In this document: positions 12,660-23,856 of the stretch, piece by piece
Layout: each line of letters begins with the position of its first letter
How positions within the stretch are numbered: the stretch's first letter is position 1
Assembly (NCBI GenBank): GCA_015501585.1
Contig: JADNRY010000177.1
Location: 1 to 64,000, forward strand
Direction: 5' to 3'
Origin: Rhodocollybia butyracea
Taxonomy: Eukaryota; Basidiomycota; Agaricomycetes; Agaricales; Omphalotaceae
DNA length: 64,000 nucleotides
Position numbers and translations under genes: made by a program
The notes under the pieces: generated by a model
Database searches by the model: none
Told to the model about the DNA's origin: nothing
What the model saw: the letters and a program-made list of their open reading frames with translations, nothing else

Positions 12660-14480
12660 GAGATGAAAGAGTGTTATAATGGCATCTTTGAGCTAGCCTG
12701 CCTGTATTGTGCTATCCCAGGATCGTTGTACTTATCGTTACACGCAAGCACGCAGTATAAGCACAACGTGTTAATCACCTTTACACGGTTGGCTTGGTAC
12801 AAGATGGATCATAGAGCGAAGGTTACGCACTTTGGTAATATCACGTCTTCTGCAGCTGTTCAACTCGAAATTAGAGAGCTAAAAAAGAGCTGAAAAAGTA
12901 GTACATCGAGCTCACCTGCGTTGTGCGTCTGGCAGGGGAGCGGCTCCAGTTTTCAGGAATCTCGGTGCTTTGCTCACCAGAGACAGTAAAAGGGTGTCAA
13001 TACGACTATGAATACTGCGGACACAAATTGACACTGTGAAAATGAAGTTGGTTACCCTGCAGGTGACAACAAGGGTTTGAAGAGAGCGCTCAAGATGAAT
13101 GACGGAGTGGCGATTGCGGGAAAAGATCGTGTATTCACTTTATACTGGTATCTGCTCCGATGATCAACGTCAACGTTTGTTTATCGAGAAGAAACGAGGT
13201 CCAATATCGAGATACCATCAACTCCATAGTAGGAGCTTGCACCAATTTCGACGACCTCAATTTGATTTGTCTTTGGAAAGTTTACAAAGAGCATGCGTGA
13301 TAGTGCGACATTGTAAGATGGTTCACCAGTCCGTGTCCGCATTCTACTCCTTCGAAATAATTTCATACATTCTTACAAGCCCTGTTTCCACAATCGCCTT
13401 TCCTAACAGTTGCTGTGTCCAAGGATCAGAAAAATTGTACCAAGATGCGTAGGACCGAAACCATAGGGGATATCGATGAGACTGGGGCTGGGAGTGGGTG
13501 TTGCAATTGCAGGGTATATAGGGTGTCGCCTGAGGCCTGGCCGGCCTGAGCCGTCAGCGCGTACCTGTCAACCACGCAGATTGCGAGAGCGCAGACTCGA
13601 GGCTGTAGCATCCTTGCATGAGCAATAGCATTAAAAATAAACTGCTTATAATTGGTCCGCGTGCATTAGCTCAAGCAATAGGACCGTATACGCAGCAGAC
13701 TCGGAAGTTGAAACGTTGACGCGTCGAGATATCAAAGAACCGGGCGAAAATGACCAACTGAAAGGACATGTACCTGGGTAGGCCGCTCTTGTAAGTAAAC
13801 CGAGCTTGGATTCGTGAAGATCCATGGCTATTTCCTGCGGTGACGAGATGAAAGCGAGAAGGGGACAGTGTTTGAAAATTAGCACGTGGCCAATGCGCCT
13901 ACGTCATGTCATGTGGACGTGAAATGCAACGTTCTCTTTCTACCCTTTTTTAGTCTTTTTTGTATTCCACTTGCTTCAACGTGCTTCAACAGCCAGACTG
14001 GATTGCGGGTACAGATAATAAACAACTATCAACGGAGCTGCTTGTCTGTCAGGCGGACTACTATTACTATTAGGTACCTTCTAACGACATATTCCACGCG
14101 GCCTCCAACCGCATTAGTTCAAGCTCGTGTCGACCCACATATCTTAGTCTCATAGGTCTGTGACACTGCATCTGCATCCAAAACCACACTGAACGCCCCG
14201 GGCCATGCATACCTATCTTGCCGCTTCTTTACTACCACCAGTCCCCTACACTGTCTTTCCATGGTCCAACCATTTTGGTGAATGGACGCTTGGCATAATT
14301 CAGGCTCTCGGGTGGTTATCGATAGTCCAGAGAGCAGAATCCTCTGAACAGGACTGAAAGGGGGGTTGCGCGGATGGTTGATTCAGACGTACTACAATCG
14401 ATAACGAGGCAAGAAGGGATAACTCAAACTCGAGTTATGCCAGCATCATCCTAAAACTTGGACTAGTAAGAGCTGGCCTT
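12660..14480. repeat. Degenerate repeat family, block C
   Basis: Third copy of the dispersed unit. Its first part (about 12,780-13,130) matches block B and its middle (13,165-13,620) matches A and B. Its end (14,200-14,470) matches block A, for example 'CCATG.TCCAACCAT', 'GATAGTCCA', and 'TTGGACTAG' near the end. Block C keeps segments that A and B hold separately, so it helps define the ancestral unit as at least 1.8 kb. No intact reading frame was found. The DUF2235/WD40 gene lies between B and C. Confidence 0.55.
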
Positions 14481-16897
14481 ATTCGCACATGTATGATATG
14501 AGCAGGTACGACGATATCTGATTATGACTATGAAATAAGGAAGTCGGCCTTTTTGTGCGCCATCTCCGTTGTAACTTATTACTGCCTTAACTGAACTCCT
14601 TTGGTGCCAGCGCCGTGATTTCCATCCACCCTCTTTTTTGTGGTATTACGCTCACTACTTCCTCACACTCTAAGGATCACAAGACAGAGCGAAGTGCTAC
14701 ATGATCGCAGAGGAAAATCCACGGGATATATCTGATTCAGATTGACTATTCGAAGACATTACAAGCGACAAGAGAGGTACGAGAGATCAAGAACGAAGGT
14801 GTGAAAAACGGGTAATATTTCATGCCTTCGCGCGTCAACTCGGGAACGATGGTGGTAGGGAAGGGATGGTATCTTATATTTTGGATCTACAAATCCGATT
14901 CGGGATACTACCCCCCACCCCCGTCATTGATATCGACTGCAACATCCAAAATAACCCATTTTGGGTTGTTCCACGATGTAATTTGTCGAGATCTTCGAGC
15001 GATAGTTTAATCTTTTTTTTTTTTTGAAAATCGGAATTGTTTCTCGAGCAAGGAACCGAAACAGAGTTATGATCTGCGCAGCAAGGCATCACGTATCCTC
15101 GGATGGACTCAAAGCTTTAGGTTATCGATTCATTCAAAGATGGTCTGTGTAGGAACCAGAAGTCAAGGAATGAAATTGGAGCTGGAAGCAGGTGAGTAGT
15201 ACCAATGGTACATAAGTACTACCGACCATGGTTCATTTTCTTAAATCACAAATAGAGCATAATATTCTGCCCCACTCTCGGAGTCGCAACAGTCTCCAAC
15301 ACATACGCGTGCCCATAAGCCCAGTACCACCAGGTTCATCGATTAACTATTCCATGAACTCTATCAATGACCAGTAAGTATGACAGATTCATCTCTGTCG
15401 CTTTGATTGCGCAACCGGTGCATTCTTCAAAAACTCCTGTCCTACACGTTGAACGGGCCGTCTTGACCATTAGCTCCAGCTATCCGCAGTTCTCTGCACC
15501 ATATGGTGCTTGGAATATCGCGAATTGAAAGGAGCCAGAGGAACTGCGGGTCTCGGTGAATTTTTAAACAACCACGAGTCACGACAGTCCTTACTCCGTG
15601 CGGAGCGTGTGTGAATGAGGAGGAAACTAACTTTGGAAGCCCAACTGTTAGTGGTTCTTGCTGCTTTGTAATCACAGCCAATCTTTCATCTCTCTGCCCG
15701 ATACATTTTAAATATATTGTAAAAGGCAAACAGCATACTGCATGACCTGCCAGGAAGGGCATGCTCAAAGCGGGCACTGGGGAGTGCAAGAGAACGCATT
15801 CAATATCGGAGCGAGATGGTTCTTAATAGAACATATGAAGTGGACCTTAATTATTTAGTACTTACTTTACGTGCAGAACGTGATATGAAGATATCAATCT
15901 TCATACGGGTTCAATTCACGCCCTTTGCTGTTTCCCGGCTCTTGGTATAGCATCATTGGCATCATTGGCATCATAGTCACGGTGCAATTTCATTGCCATC
16001 CGGAGTGTTCAGGAGCAGAGTGTCCGGATACATTAACTAGAATGATTCTCAGTGCACTAATCTAAACCCACCAGTCGTTCACTCCCAATTGTAGCTGGCT
16101 ACTACTGCTGGGGCATGTAAGCCTTCACCAGTGAGCTTTAAAGCTTTGACTTATAGATAGTAGCTAGGGACTTTGCAGTGATTCATCCTGGGCCCAAGAC
16201 TAGTAGTTTATTGACTATCTCATTAATTTGGGTATCTTCATCTGAAATACTTGCCGAGGCCCGAAACGGTGTGGTCAGTTTACTATGAATACTAGCATTG
16301 TTGTAAGTATGTTTACCGTGGGTGTCATCAGCAGCCAGCAGCTTTGGAGTATCTCACCATCACCACAGCCTAAGAGCTGGATGCAAACTTGTGACTCTGT
16401 TGCCGTCTCGACCATGGGACCTTCGGGACCGCACAAGCGCCATGGCACCATGTGGAGTAATTCACTCCTTCCCTTAGCTATCATCTTAGTATTTCGATTC
16501 TATGTTGCACAATACTGGTTCTTCAGCTTCAGGCACCACTGATGTTTCTCCTACTAGTGGCTGACCGCTGATGTCTTGCTTTTCATTGGTGAGGGGCGAA
16601 TTTAGAACTTGGAACTGGTAAAACCCTTCGTTGAACAGAAAATTTGCCGGAAGCGCTGGCAATGACTTCATGGCGAGTCATGCACACCGTCACCAATTGT
16701 GGATGAAGACTGAGTAAAGTATCTGGTTTATCTGATCATCTGTGAAAGCCGCCTATGTAGTATACAGCTTACTTTCTGTTTCGGTAACCGAAGCTATGAC
16801 TAGGAATACATAAGACGGCACTGTGCTTGCGCAGTTATGACTCCAACTGCGACCTTATAAGGACACCCTTCCATGATGGGGGTTTTGCTTAATTGCT
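14481..16897. other. Gene-poor stretch upstream of the ABC transporter
   Basis: Only short open frames are present. Two minus-strand frames are faintly protein-like: 15,442-15,789, and 16,486-16,671 (starting MKSLPALPANFLFNEGFYQF). I cannot extend either by splicing or assign a family. A T-homopolymer of about 15 lies near 15,009, and a short GGCATCATT repeat occurs near 15,950-15,975. Confidence 0.35.
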
Positions 16898-19717
16898 ATG
16901 TTTCCAAGGTATGGCCATCGAGACGTGACTCGCAGCAAAGGTAGTTTCGACACCAACGATGAAAAACACGTCAAACACACGAAACTCAGTAAAGTCTGGG
17001 ATCTGTATGAAGAAAGAGAGCCAGAACTCGTCAAGATTCCCTTTGCGAGCCGACTAAATCTCGAACGATATATTGGCCTTTACGAGAGTCTTCCCTATGT
17101 ATGGCAAATGTTGAAAGATATCGGGAGTATTCGTGCTTGTTGGTTCTACCTTGGCTTGTATCTTGCATTACAATTCGTTATTTCGCTTATTCCCGCGGTA
17201 CAGCTATGGTGAGCAATTGCGATACGTTTATTCTCCTCCCTCTGACTTTGGTTAGGTATTCCGGACAGCTATTGGCCATTGTAAGCAATATGATTGGTTA
17301 ATTGGAAAGAAAATTTAAAGGTGTTAACTCGTTTTAGGTCGGATCCGCTATAGAAAACCGTACAGTTGACAAGAAACTGCTGTTTTCAGTGGCTGGAAGT
17401 CGGATTGCCTGTTCCATTGCAGACCTTATCCTCAGGCACTTTTCAAATCTTGTTTCTCGCCCCTTGAATAGGCGCATTAGACACTACTACACTGTACATG
17501 GGTTTGGTGTGCTCGCACGTCTGGACGTACCCACATACGATGAGCCTCTTATTCGGCAACAAATAAGCCGGGCATTTTCTGTAACCTCAGGACAGTCCAT
17601 TGTTTGGAGAACTGTTGTCCACTGTGTCCATATTGGTAGTACTGCCGTCATGCTCGTCTCTCAGCTATCAGTATTGTTCAGAGTTTTGAAAGACCAGCAA
17701 GATGGGCCATTACTGGCTTTACTAAGCTTTTTACATTCTCTGCTCGCCCGGATGGGTCACACAAATCACCTGAATTCCGGAGGTATGGTCTGTTTTTCAT
17801 CAGCATATTGGCGTATTACACTCACACGTTAAATATCCAGTATGGGCCGCTACAACTCGGAATGCCGATTTTATCAAGCTGTCTGGCTTATCAAAGGCAG
17901 TAAATAATCCTGCTCATCGAAAGGAAATCGTTGCCGGTAACATGGGCGAGTACATGCATTCGGGCAAGTAAACTTATACCTAGCCCAGTCCATTCCCATT
18001 GATTCATAAGCTGTAGAGTATCAGCGATGTTCCACTACTCTCGGACCAGACGCAGAGGGATTCAACGATGTACTCACTAATTTTCGTCAACACCGTTTCC
18101 CCAACTTTGTTTCAATAATCCTCCGACCAATAAAGGAACTTCCACAGGTTTGTGTTTTCTTCATTTCTCAGAGGTCAATTCTGATAATCCCGTTGCAGAT
18201 AGTGTTCACTCTCCGTGCTGTGCAATACCCCTCTTCCATCCCATTATCTCTCGCCTCCCTTAACCTCATCACAACCTCTGCAAGCACATTCTCCGCTACC
18301 TTGTTAAGACTATATGACCAAACAGGCTCCATCTCAAACAATTTTTCTACAATTTGTAAGATGTATGAGATGATGCATATGGAGAACCGGATCCAGGATG
18401 GGACACTTCCATATCCAGAAAATCAACAGGAGCTACAAATGGGTATGTCAATTGAGTTTATGTAAGTACTTCATGTCATGGGATGCTGGTCCTGACTCCT
18501 TTGTTCATTGACATACACGGAATGCAGCAATGTCTCGTTCAAATACCCGGAAAGCAATACCTATGCTCTGAAGAATGTATCTTTCAAGATTCACAAGGGT
18601 CAACTCTGTGTATGTCTACAGCTTTCTCACTACGAGGCATTTTCTTGAGTATATATTTGTCTTTATAGGTAATTCTAGGTCAAAACGGCTCAGGAAAAAG
18701 CACAATACTTAAACTCATCACACGACTGTATGACCCATTGGAAGGGCAAATTCTCATTGATGACAAGGATATCAAGGTACTCAAACTTGCAGATATACGC
18801 CAGGCAATGGCTGTTTTATTCCAAGATTATACCCATTTCCCGTTCTCTGTAAGCTGATAACATCCTGCATCTTCCCCCACCTGATTTTTGTTCTTTGATT
18901 GTCCTTGTGTGCTGAATTTGCATACATACATCGGCAGATCAAAGAGAATATTGCTCTAGGTGACCCAAGCCACTCCTCCAGTGACCTCGATCGCATCACT
19001 CAAGCCGCACAACTCGGCGGAGCCTCCGAGTTCATTGAACGTCTAGAAGATCAATATGACACCTACCTTGATAGACCAGTGAATGATCTTTATTCTAATC
19101 TTCCAGAGGGGACAACAAGCATTTTTGGCCGCGCAGTTGGATTTGGGAGGATTAGGAAAATGGGGGGTATGAAGAGTAATGAGTCGACAGGTTTGAGTGG
19201 CGGCCAGATGCAAAGGATCGCGTTGTAAGTATTCAAAACTTGGGGCTGAATATCACCATCAGCCCACTAATTCATAGAGAACAGGTCACGGCTGTTCATG
19301 CGCTCTTTGTCAGAATCAAATGTAGGACTCATGCTGTTTGATGAGCCATCTGCAAGTCTAGATCCCTCTGCGGAATACAGTGAGTCTCTGCCCCTTTTTC
19401 TGGGACTATTCTAATTCTCCCAGGTCTGTTTGAGAGGCTTCAACTTCTTCGGGGTCAAAGGACCCTGCTATTTTCTTCGCACCGATTTGGTAACCTTACA
19501 CGAAACGCTGGTATAATCTTGTAAGTCTGCTGTATCCCTTCTGTCCTTCTCCGGCAGGTTTTCCACCTTCCAAATCAAGCAAGCTCACATGCTTGTCCTG
19601 TGTATTAGATACATGCATGATTCTACCATTGTTGAAAAAGGGACCCATGAAAATCTTCTCAATGCTGGTGGAGAATATGCCAAGATATGGAATTTACAGG
19701 CCAAGGCCTTTTTGTGA
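16898..19717 (+). CDS. ABC transporter with a single C-terminal ATP-binding domain
   Basis: Twelve exons: 16898-17208, 17256-17280, 17338-17782, 17841-17963, 18017-18147, 18199-18461, 18528-18609, 18669-18848, 18938-19224, 19285-19379, 19424-19520 and 19609-19717. They total 2,148 nt, 715 residues, with all phases agreeing. The N-terminal half has few hydrophobic segments (around 80-100 and 190-230), so the membrane part looks reduced compared with a standard six-helix half-transporter. The nucleotide-binding domain is complete: Walker A GQNGSGKST (464-472), Q-loop VLFQDYTHFPFS, signature LSGGQ (from 606), Walker B LMLFDEP (Asp635-Glu636), D-loop SLD, and H-loop His667. It most resembles exporter-type (ABCB/HlyB-like) domains. 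The fourth intron begins GC and is a likely GC-AG intron. The ATP-driven export substrate is unknown. The gene converges on the FAD-binding gene downstream. Confidence 0.85.
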
Positions 19718-20234
19718 TATCTTACAAGGATGTTGTACTTGTCTAGTTGGTGGTGATTGTCAGCAGATGACAGAGAAGTAATACTAGTATTCAGGATATT
19801 AGTTTCATATTTCTAGAAATTTGATTACAAAATATAAGTATGCTCAGGCTAGACATAATTCTTGGGTAACACAATCTGGTTCCAGCAGGCAAAACCAGTG
19901 TGAGCACTAGTCTGCACAAAGGTGGTGCGTCATGCATACAGCCTTGTTCAGAAACAGAAAGATGCCTTATTAAGTATGTCCCAGCTACAAGTACTTACTC
20001 ATTAATATGTACGGAAAGAATAAATATGCAAATAAAATAATCAGACACGTATGCGAAAGATCCCCCTCAGTAAAAACAACCAAACTCTAAACGACCCTCC
20101 AACCAATCTTCTCATCCCAGAATACTCAAAGAAATCGAACCCCCATGCCAGCAGTTTCGCTTTCAACGACAATCTATCAAGTCCCTTGCTATCGCGTACA
20201 ATCTCAAACGGCAATCGGATCGGCACATACATTT

Positions 20235-20885
20235 TGCGTGCAGCCGGTGCGTGGTGCGTGCTGGGTGCGTGCAAAGTGCTTGGTGCGTGGTGCGTGGAAG
20301 TGGTGCGTGTCAATGGCAAGTCCATCTGTTGTTAAAGTTATTTCTATGTCCCCAAAGCTGCAACTCAGATTGTACACTTAAAGATAAGTAGTGAATATCA
20401 GAACATAAGTAAAGACCTGCACTAGGACATAAGAGCTGCTGATAAGGCAAGAAGTATAGAGGTGTACAGGTGTATGTGCAGGTTCAATGTCTAAAAAACA
20501 CAAACATTCTGAAAAGACGCAACATTGCACGCACCCACATCACTTGCACGCATCGCCATCACTTGCAGCACCTGCATCATCATTTGCGGTGCGTGAAGTG
20601 ATGCGGGGTGGTGCTAGTGCGTGCGAGGGTGCGTGCAAGTGGTGCGGGTGCGGCGGGTGGTGCGGTGCGGCAAGGATGCATGATGGATAATGAGGTACCA
20701 AACTTGAAAGGTAGAATTTGAGTAGAATTACCTCGGGCAATTGGCCAAAAGTTCATTAATAGAATTGATAAGAGTATAATTACAAAAAAATACATAATGA
20801 AAAAACTATATGCACACGCACCAACAACACCATCAGTAGCTGCACTACCTCACGCACCACGCACCGGCGCACGCATCACCTACCC
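20235..20885. repeat. GTGCGTG/CACGCAC-rich degenerate minisatellite
   Basis: Irregular runs of GGTGCGTG on the plus strand lie at about 20,245-20,310 and 20,590-20,680. The complementary CACGCACC form lies at 20,527-20,560 and 20,815-20,880, so orientation switches within the array. The G-rich part near 20,640-20,680 contains repeated GGTGCGG units that could form G-rich secondary structure. The array fills the gap between two convergent genes. The stop codon of the minus-strand FAD gene (20,878-20,876) falls inside the last run. Confidence 0.7.
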
Positions 20886-22741
20886 AATCGGATGGGTGAC
20901 CCTGAGGTTGCTACAGCGAGCTCAGCTGCGGTTACTCCGGCGGTGAATCCATCCTCGTGAAACCCGTATTTCAAGTATGCCCCGGCATACGAAATAGACC
21001 GAGTACCTTGGATGGTTCTCATGAGATCTTGGGCGACGGATGCCTGAGCAAAGGGTTGTCAATAATAAAAACAAAACGTGTCTGAAAACTAACTTGAGAA
21101 TCGACAAGCGGATGGTCATAACTCCATCGGCTCAGAATAGACTCCGGGCGAGGCTCGAAAGCGGGGTTTAGCGTGATTAGAACGGGTCCATGCTTCGACG
21201 CTGGAAGATGTTGCAGTTCATTCATATTAACTTCAATGTAATATCAGTAATGCTCCAGTGTGCACGACGGGAAACATACATGTTCTAAGTGCGAAATGAG
21301 ATTGAGATAAGTAGGAGTCTATGACATACTTACATCGAGATCAACTCCGAATCCTCGGCTACCTTATCTGCAGAACCCAGCCTCGACATGTAATTCCAGC
21401 ATGCCCAGGCTCGCCGACTTTGAGGCATAAGCTGGGAATCATATTAGGGGTGGCATCAAGTACAAAAAGGAAGGCGCACCTGTATGTCTGTATGCACGAC
21501 ACACTCATTCTTGATCCATTTGAACAGGCTCAAGATACGGTTCTCCTCGTGAGTTATTCCCCCTGTACCATCAGGCTTACCGCCAGCGTTCAGAATCGAC
21601 AAGGCGGTATCTGAGTGACAAGCGAGAACGACGTGATCGTAGACTGACGTTTCTCCGCGCGTAGTCGTTAGCTCGACCTTGGCGGTCTTCGAGTTTGATG
21701 AAGTGAGCGTGGTGAGGGAACGTATCTCGGTAGAGAGGTGGAGCTGATTGGATGGGAGATGGGAAATGATCTCGTTCACATAATTCTGGCTATGTACCGC
21801 TTTGAGATACCCGTGAAACATCGGAGAATGAAACAATAACGTACCTTCCCCCTTCGATAGTTAGCCATTCCGATGGTCCGACCACTCTAAGCAGTTGGTG
21901 GTTATACATGAATTGAACCTTTGACAGAAAATATAGCGACGACAAACACAAACCCGCAAATATCACACTTACCAAAGTTTTCGTCGAAAATTGTCTGGAG
22001 AAAACAGTCGTTGGGGTACTCCAGATACCAGCAGCCATGGGCTACATAAAAATTGCTCTCAATAAGAGAATTCGAGTTGAAAAACGGTGCTTACTAGAAG
22101 ATAGTTATCGCAAAACTCAGGTGAGTAGTTCTCTTGTTTGAGAAAATCACCGATCGGCATATCTTGACTCATGAAAAGGACTCTCTTGCAGGACGCGTTG
22201 AAACGTAATATGTCGTACAAGAGTTTCCACATCCCGGGGTCAAACAGCCGTTTCCGTTGGCTGAAAACGGACCAAGCGTTCTTGCCGGACCACTCGTATG
22301 CCCCATTGTGTTTGGAGACGCTAAAGCTCATCGTTGTTGGTAGAAGTCGAATAGATTTATGAAGAGCGAGGAAATTGAGGAAGTTGGGATAGGTCGATCT
22401 GTTAAAAGCAATCTATTCGATTTCAGCTTTCGTTGGCCTCGAGTTAAGAGAATCGCATACAAAAGCACTGCGGAAGATTAGCTTCGAGGATATTGTGAAC
22501 TATGATATGAACATACCAGTCAACATTGCAAGGCTCAAACTCTTTGGCGTGAAAGCGGATAGTATTTGCGTGTCCACCAACTCGGCTGTCAGACTCGTAC
22601 AGGTGGACTTCATGTTCGCTATACTCGTTTAAAGCCTGAGCCGTAATAATAGTTAGCAGGTTCCATGCGGGGTTCAAGGTCGGTGCTTACCCATGTTGCG
22701 GCCAGGCCTGCCACCCCAGAACCTACCACAGCTATTTTCAT
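20876..22741 (-). CDS. FAD/NAD(P)-binding amine-oxidase-like protein (COG2907-type)
   Basis: The predicted start MKIAVVGSGVAGLAATWAL at 22,741 carries the dinucleotide-binding GxGxxG, followed by VHLYESDSRVGGHANTI, the second FAD motif typical of amine-oxidase/phytoene-desaturase-like proteins. Later exons give TYPNFLNFLALHKSIRLLPT, MSFSVSKHNGAYEWSG, NYLLPMAAGIWSTP and WLTIEGG. They continue with a long segment around 21,460-21,820 containing YDHVVLACHSDTAL and HEENRILSLFKW. A WNYMSRLG segment follows, and then LNPAFEPRPESILSRWSYDHP. The last exon (about 21,045-20,876) has ISYAGAYLKYGFHEDGFTAG, the usual C-terminal FAD-contact region. The family is a predicted flavoprotein often found with cyclopropane-fatty-acid synthase genes in other organisms; no such neighbour is present here. 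The junction after EPCNVD (about 22,505-22,400) is unclear: the expected DTGF-like motif is not obvious, so one exon may be mis-modelled or damaged. Confidence 0.7.
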
Positions 22742-23856
22742 GTATTCTGAGAAGGAGTGATAATAAGGAAAGTATTGGACGACGTTGAGTCGGTAGTTTT
22801 GGAATATGGGCGGAAACAGTTAAGGGAAGAAACCTTGGAATGTTTCGTCGGTCGCCTTTGCATCTTGTACTTATCTGTTGCAGCCATTGGACGCCCGTCC
22901 ATTGAAGAAGGGTAAAACGACTAACGACCAATCAATACAAACCAGAGGCGAGGCGCACAGCCGAAGCTCCGTGGAATGATAGGGAATGATCCGAGCAGGG
23001 AAACAAAGAGCTGCGAACTGTTGCGAACTGTTGCGAAATTTCAATATCATCCAGGCATATGTTGTACCTTCGGAGAAGTTAGAAGCCTCTGAGAGCCTCT
23101 GAGAGCCTCTGAGTGGCCTCTGTGGAAAATCTACTTTCGAAACTCGATTCTTTTTCCCGTTGGTCAAGGACTTTTTCCAATCTCGGCGGTTTTACGGTAT
23201 TACGCTTTATTACGCTTGGCTCGAAACATCCGATGAATTTCGAAATACCCCATCATATAAGTAGTACTTCTCTGTACTTCCCGGTGTAATCGGTGACCTT
23301 CCTGGACTTTCCAAGTTAATTAAAATTACGGAAGAGTTGCAAGAAGTAAGGGAAGGCACGCAAGACTTCTGTTCCAGAGGCCAAGGGCTCCAATACAAGG
23401 CGACTAAGTCTAAGGCCTTAAGGTGCTGAAAAGCATTGACCAGTAAGTGCTCCGTCATTGTTCAGCACCTGGACCATTTACCATCACAGCCTAGAATTTA
23501 AACAATTCCCTTGTCCATCGTTGATGCCGACTTCATCTCCAAGATCTTTATCTTCATAACCGAGTCTAAGATTTCTCGATAATAATCACAATGGAGGTAT
23601 GGCACTGTATGGCCTTGTATGGCACTGGTATGGCCCCATTGGAGAAGGCACATGGAATAGGCAAGGTAAGGACTGATAAGGAAGGTCGAGTTTCAAATAA
23701 TCTGCCCGAGTCCCGAATAGCCATCGTGATGGTCCAGCTAGGGTCAACTCCGCAAAAACGGGGTGAAATATCAATTGTGGGTTCCAATCTTTCCTTCCTT
23801 CCAACACTCTTTGAGTATTACCCTCACACGAAATCCCATCGTTTTGCTTCACTTTC
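22742..23856. promoter_or_regulatory. Divergent intergenic region
   Basis: 1.1 kb between the minus-strand flavoprotein and the plus-strand MFS gene, so it should hold both promoters. A short tandem repeat of AGCCTCTGAG units (three and a half copies) lies at about 23,090-23,125, and TTACGG/TTACGC repeats near 23,190-23,217. No specific operator or TATA box could be assigned. Confidence 0.35.

Noticed and set aside
20235..20885. Internal telomere repeat or CRISPR-like array
   Set aside because: GTGCGTG units are irregular in length and spacing, are not TTAGGG-type, and there are no unique spacers.
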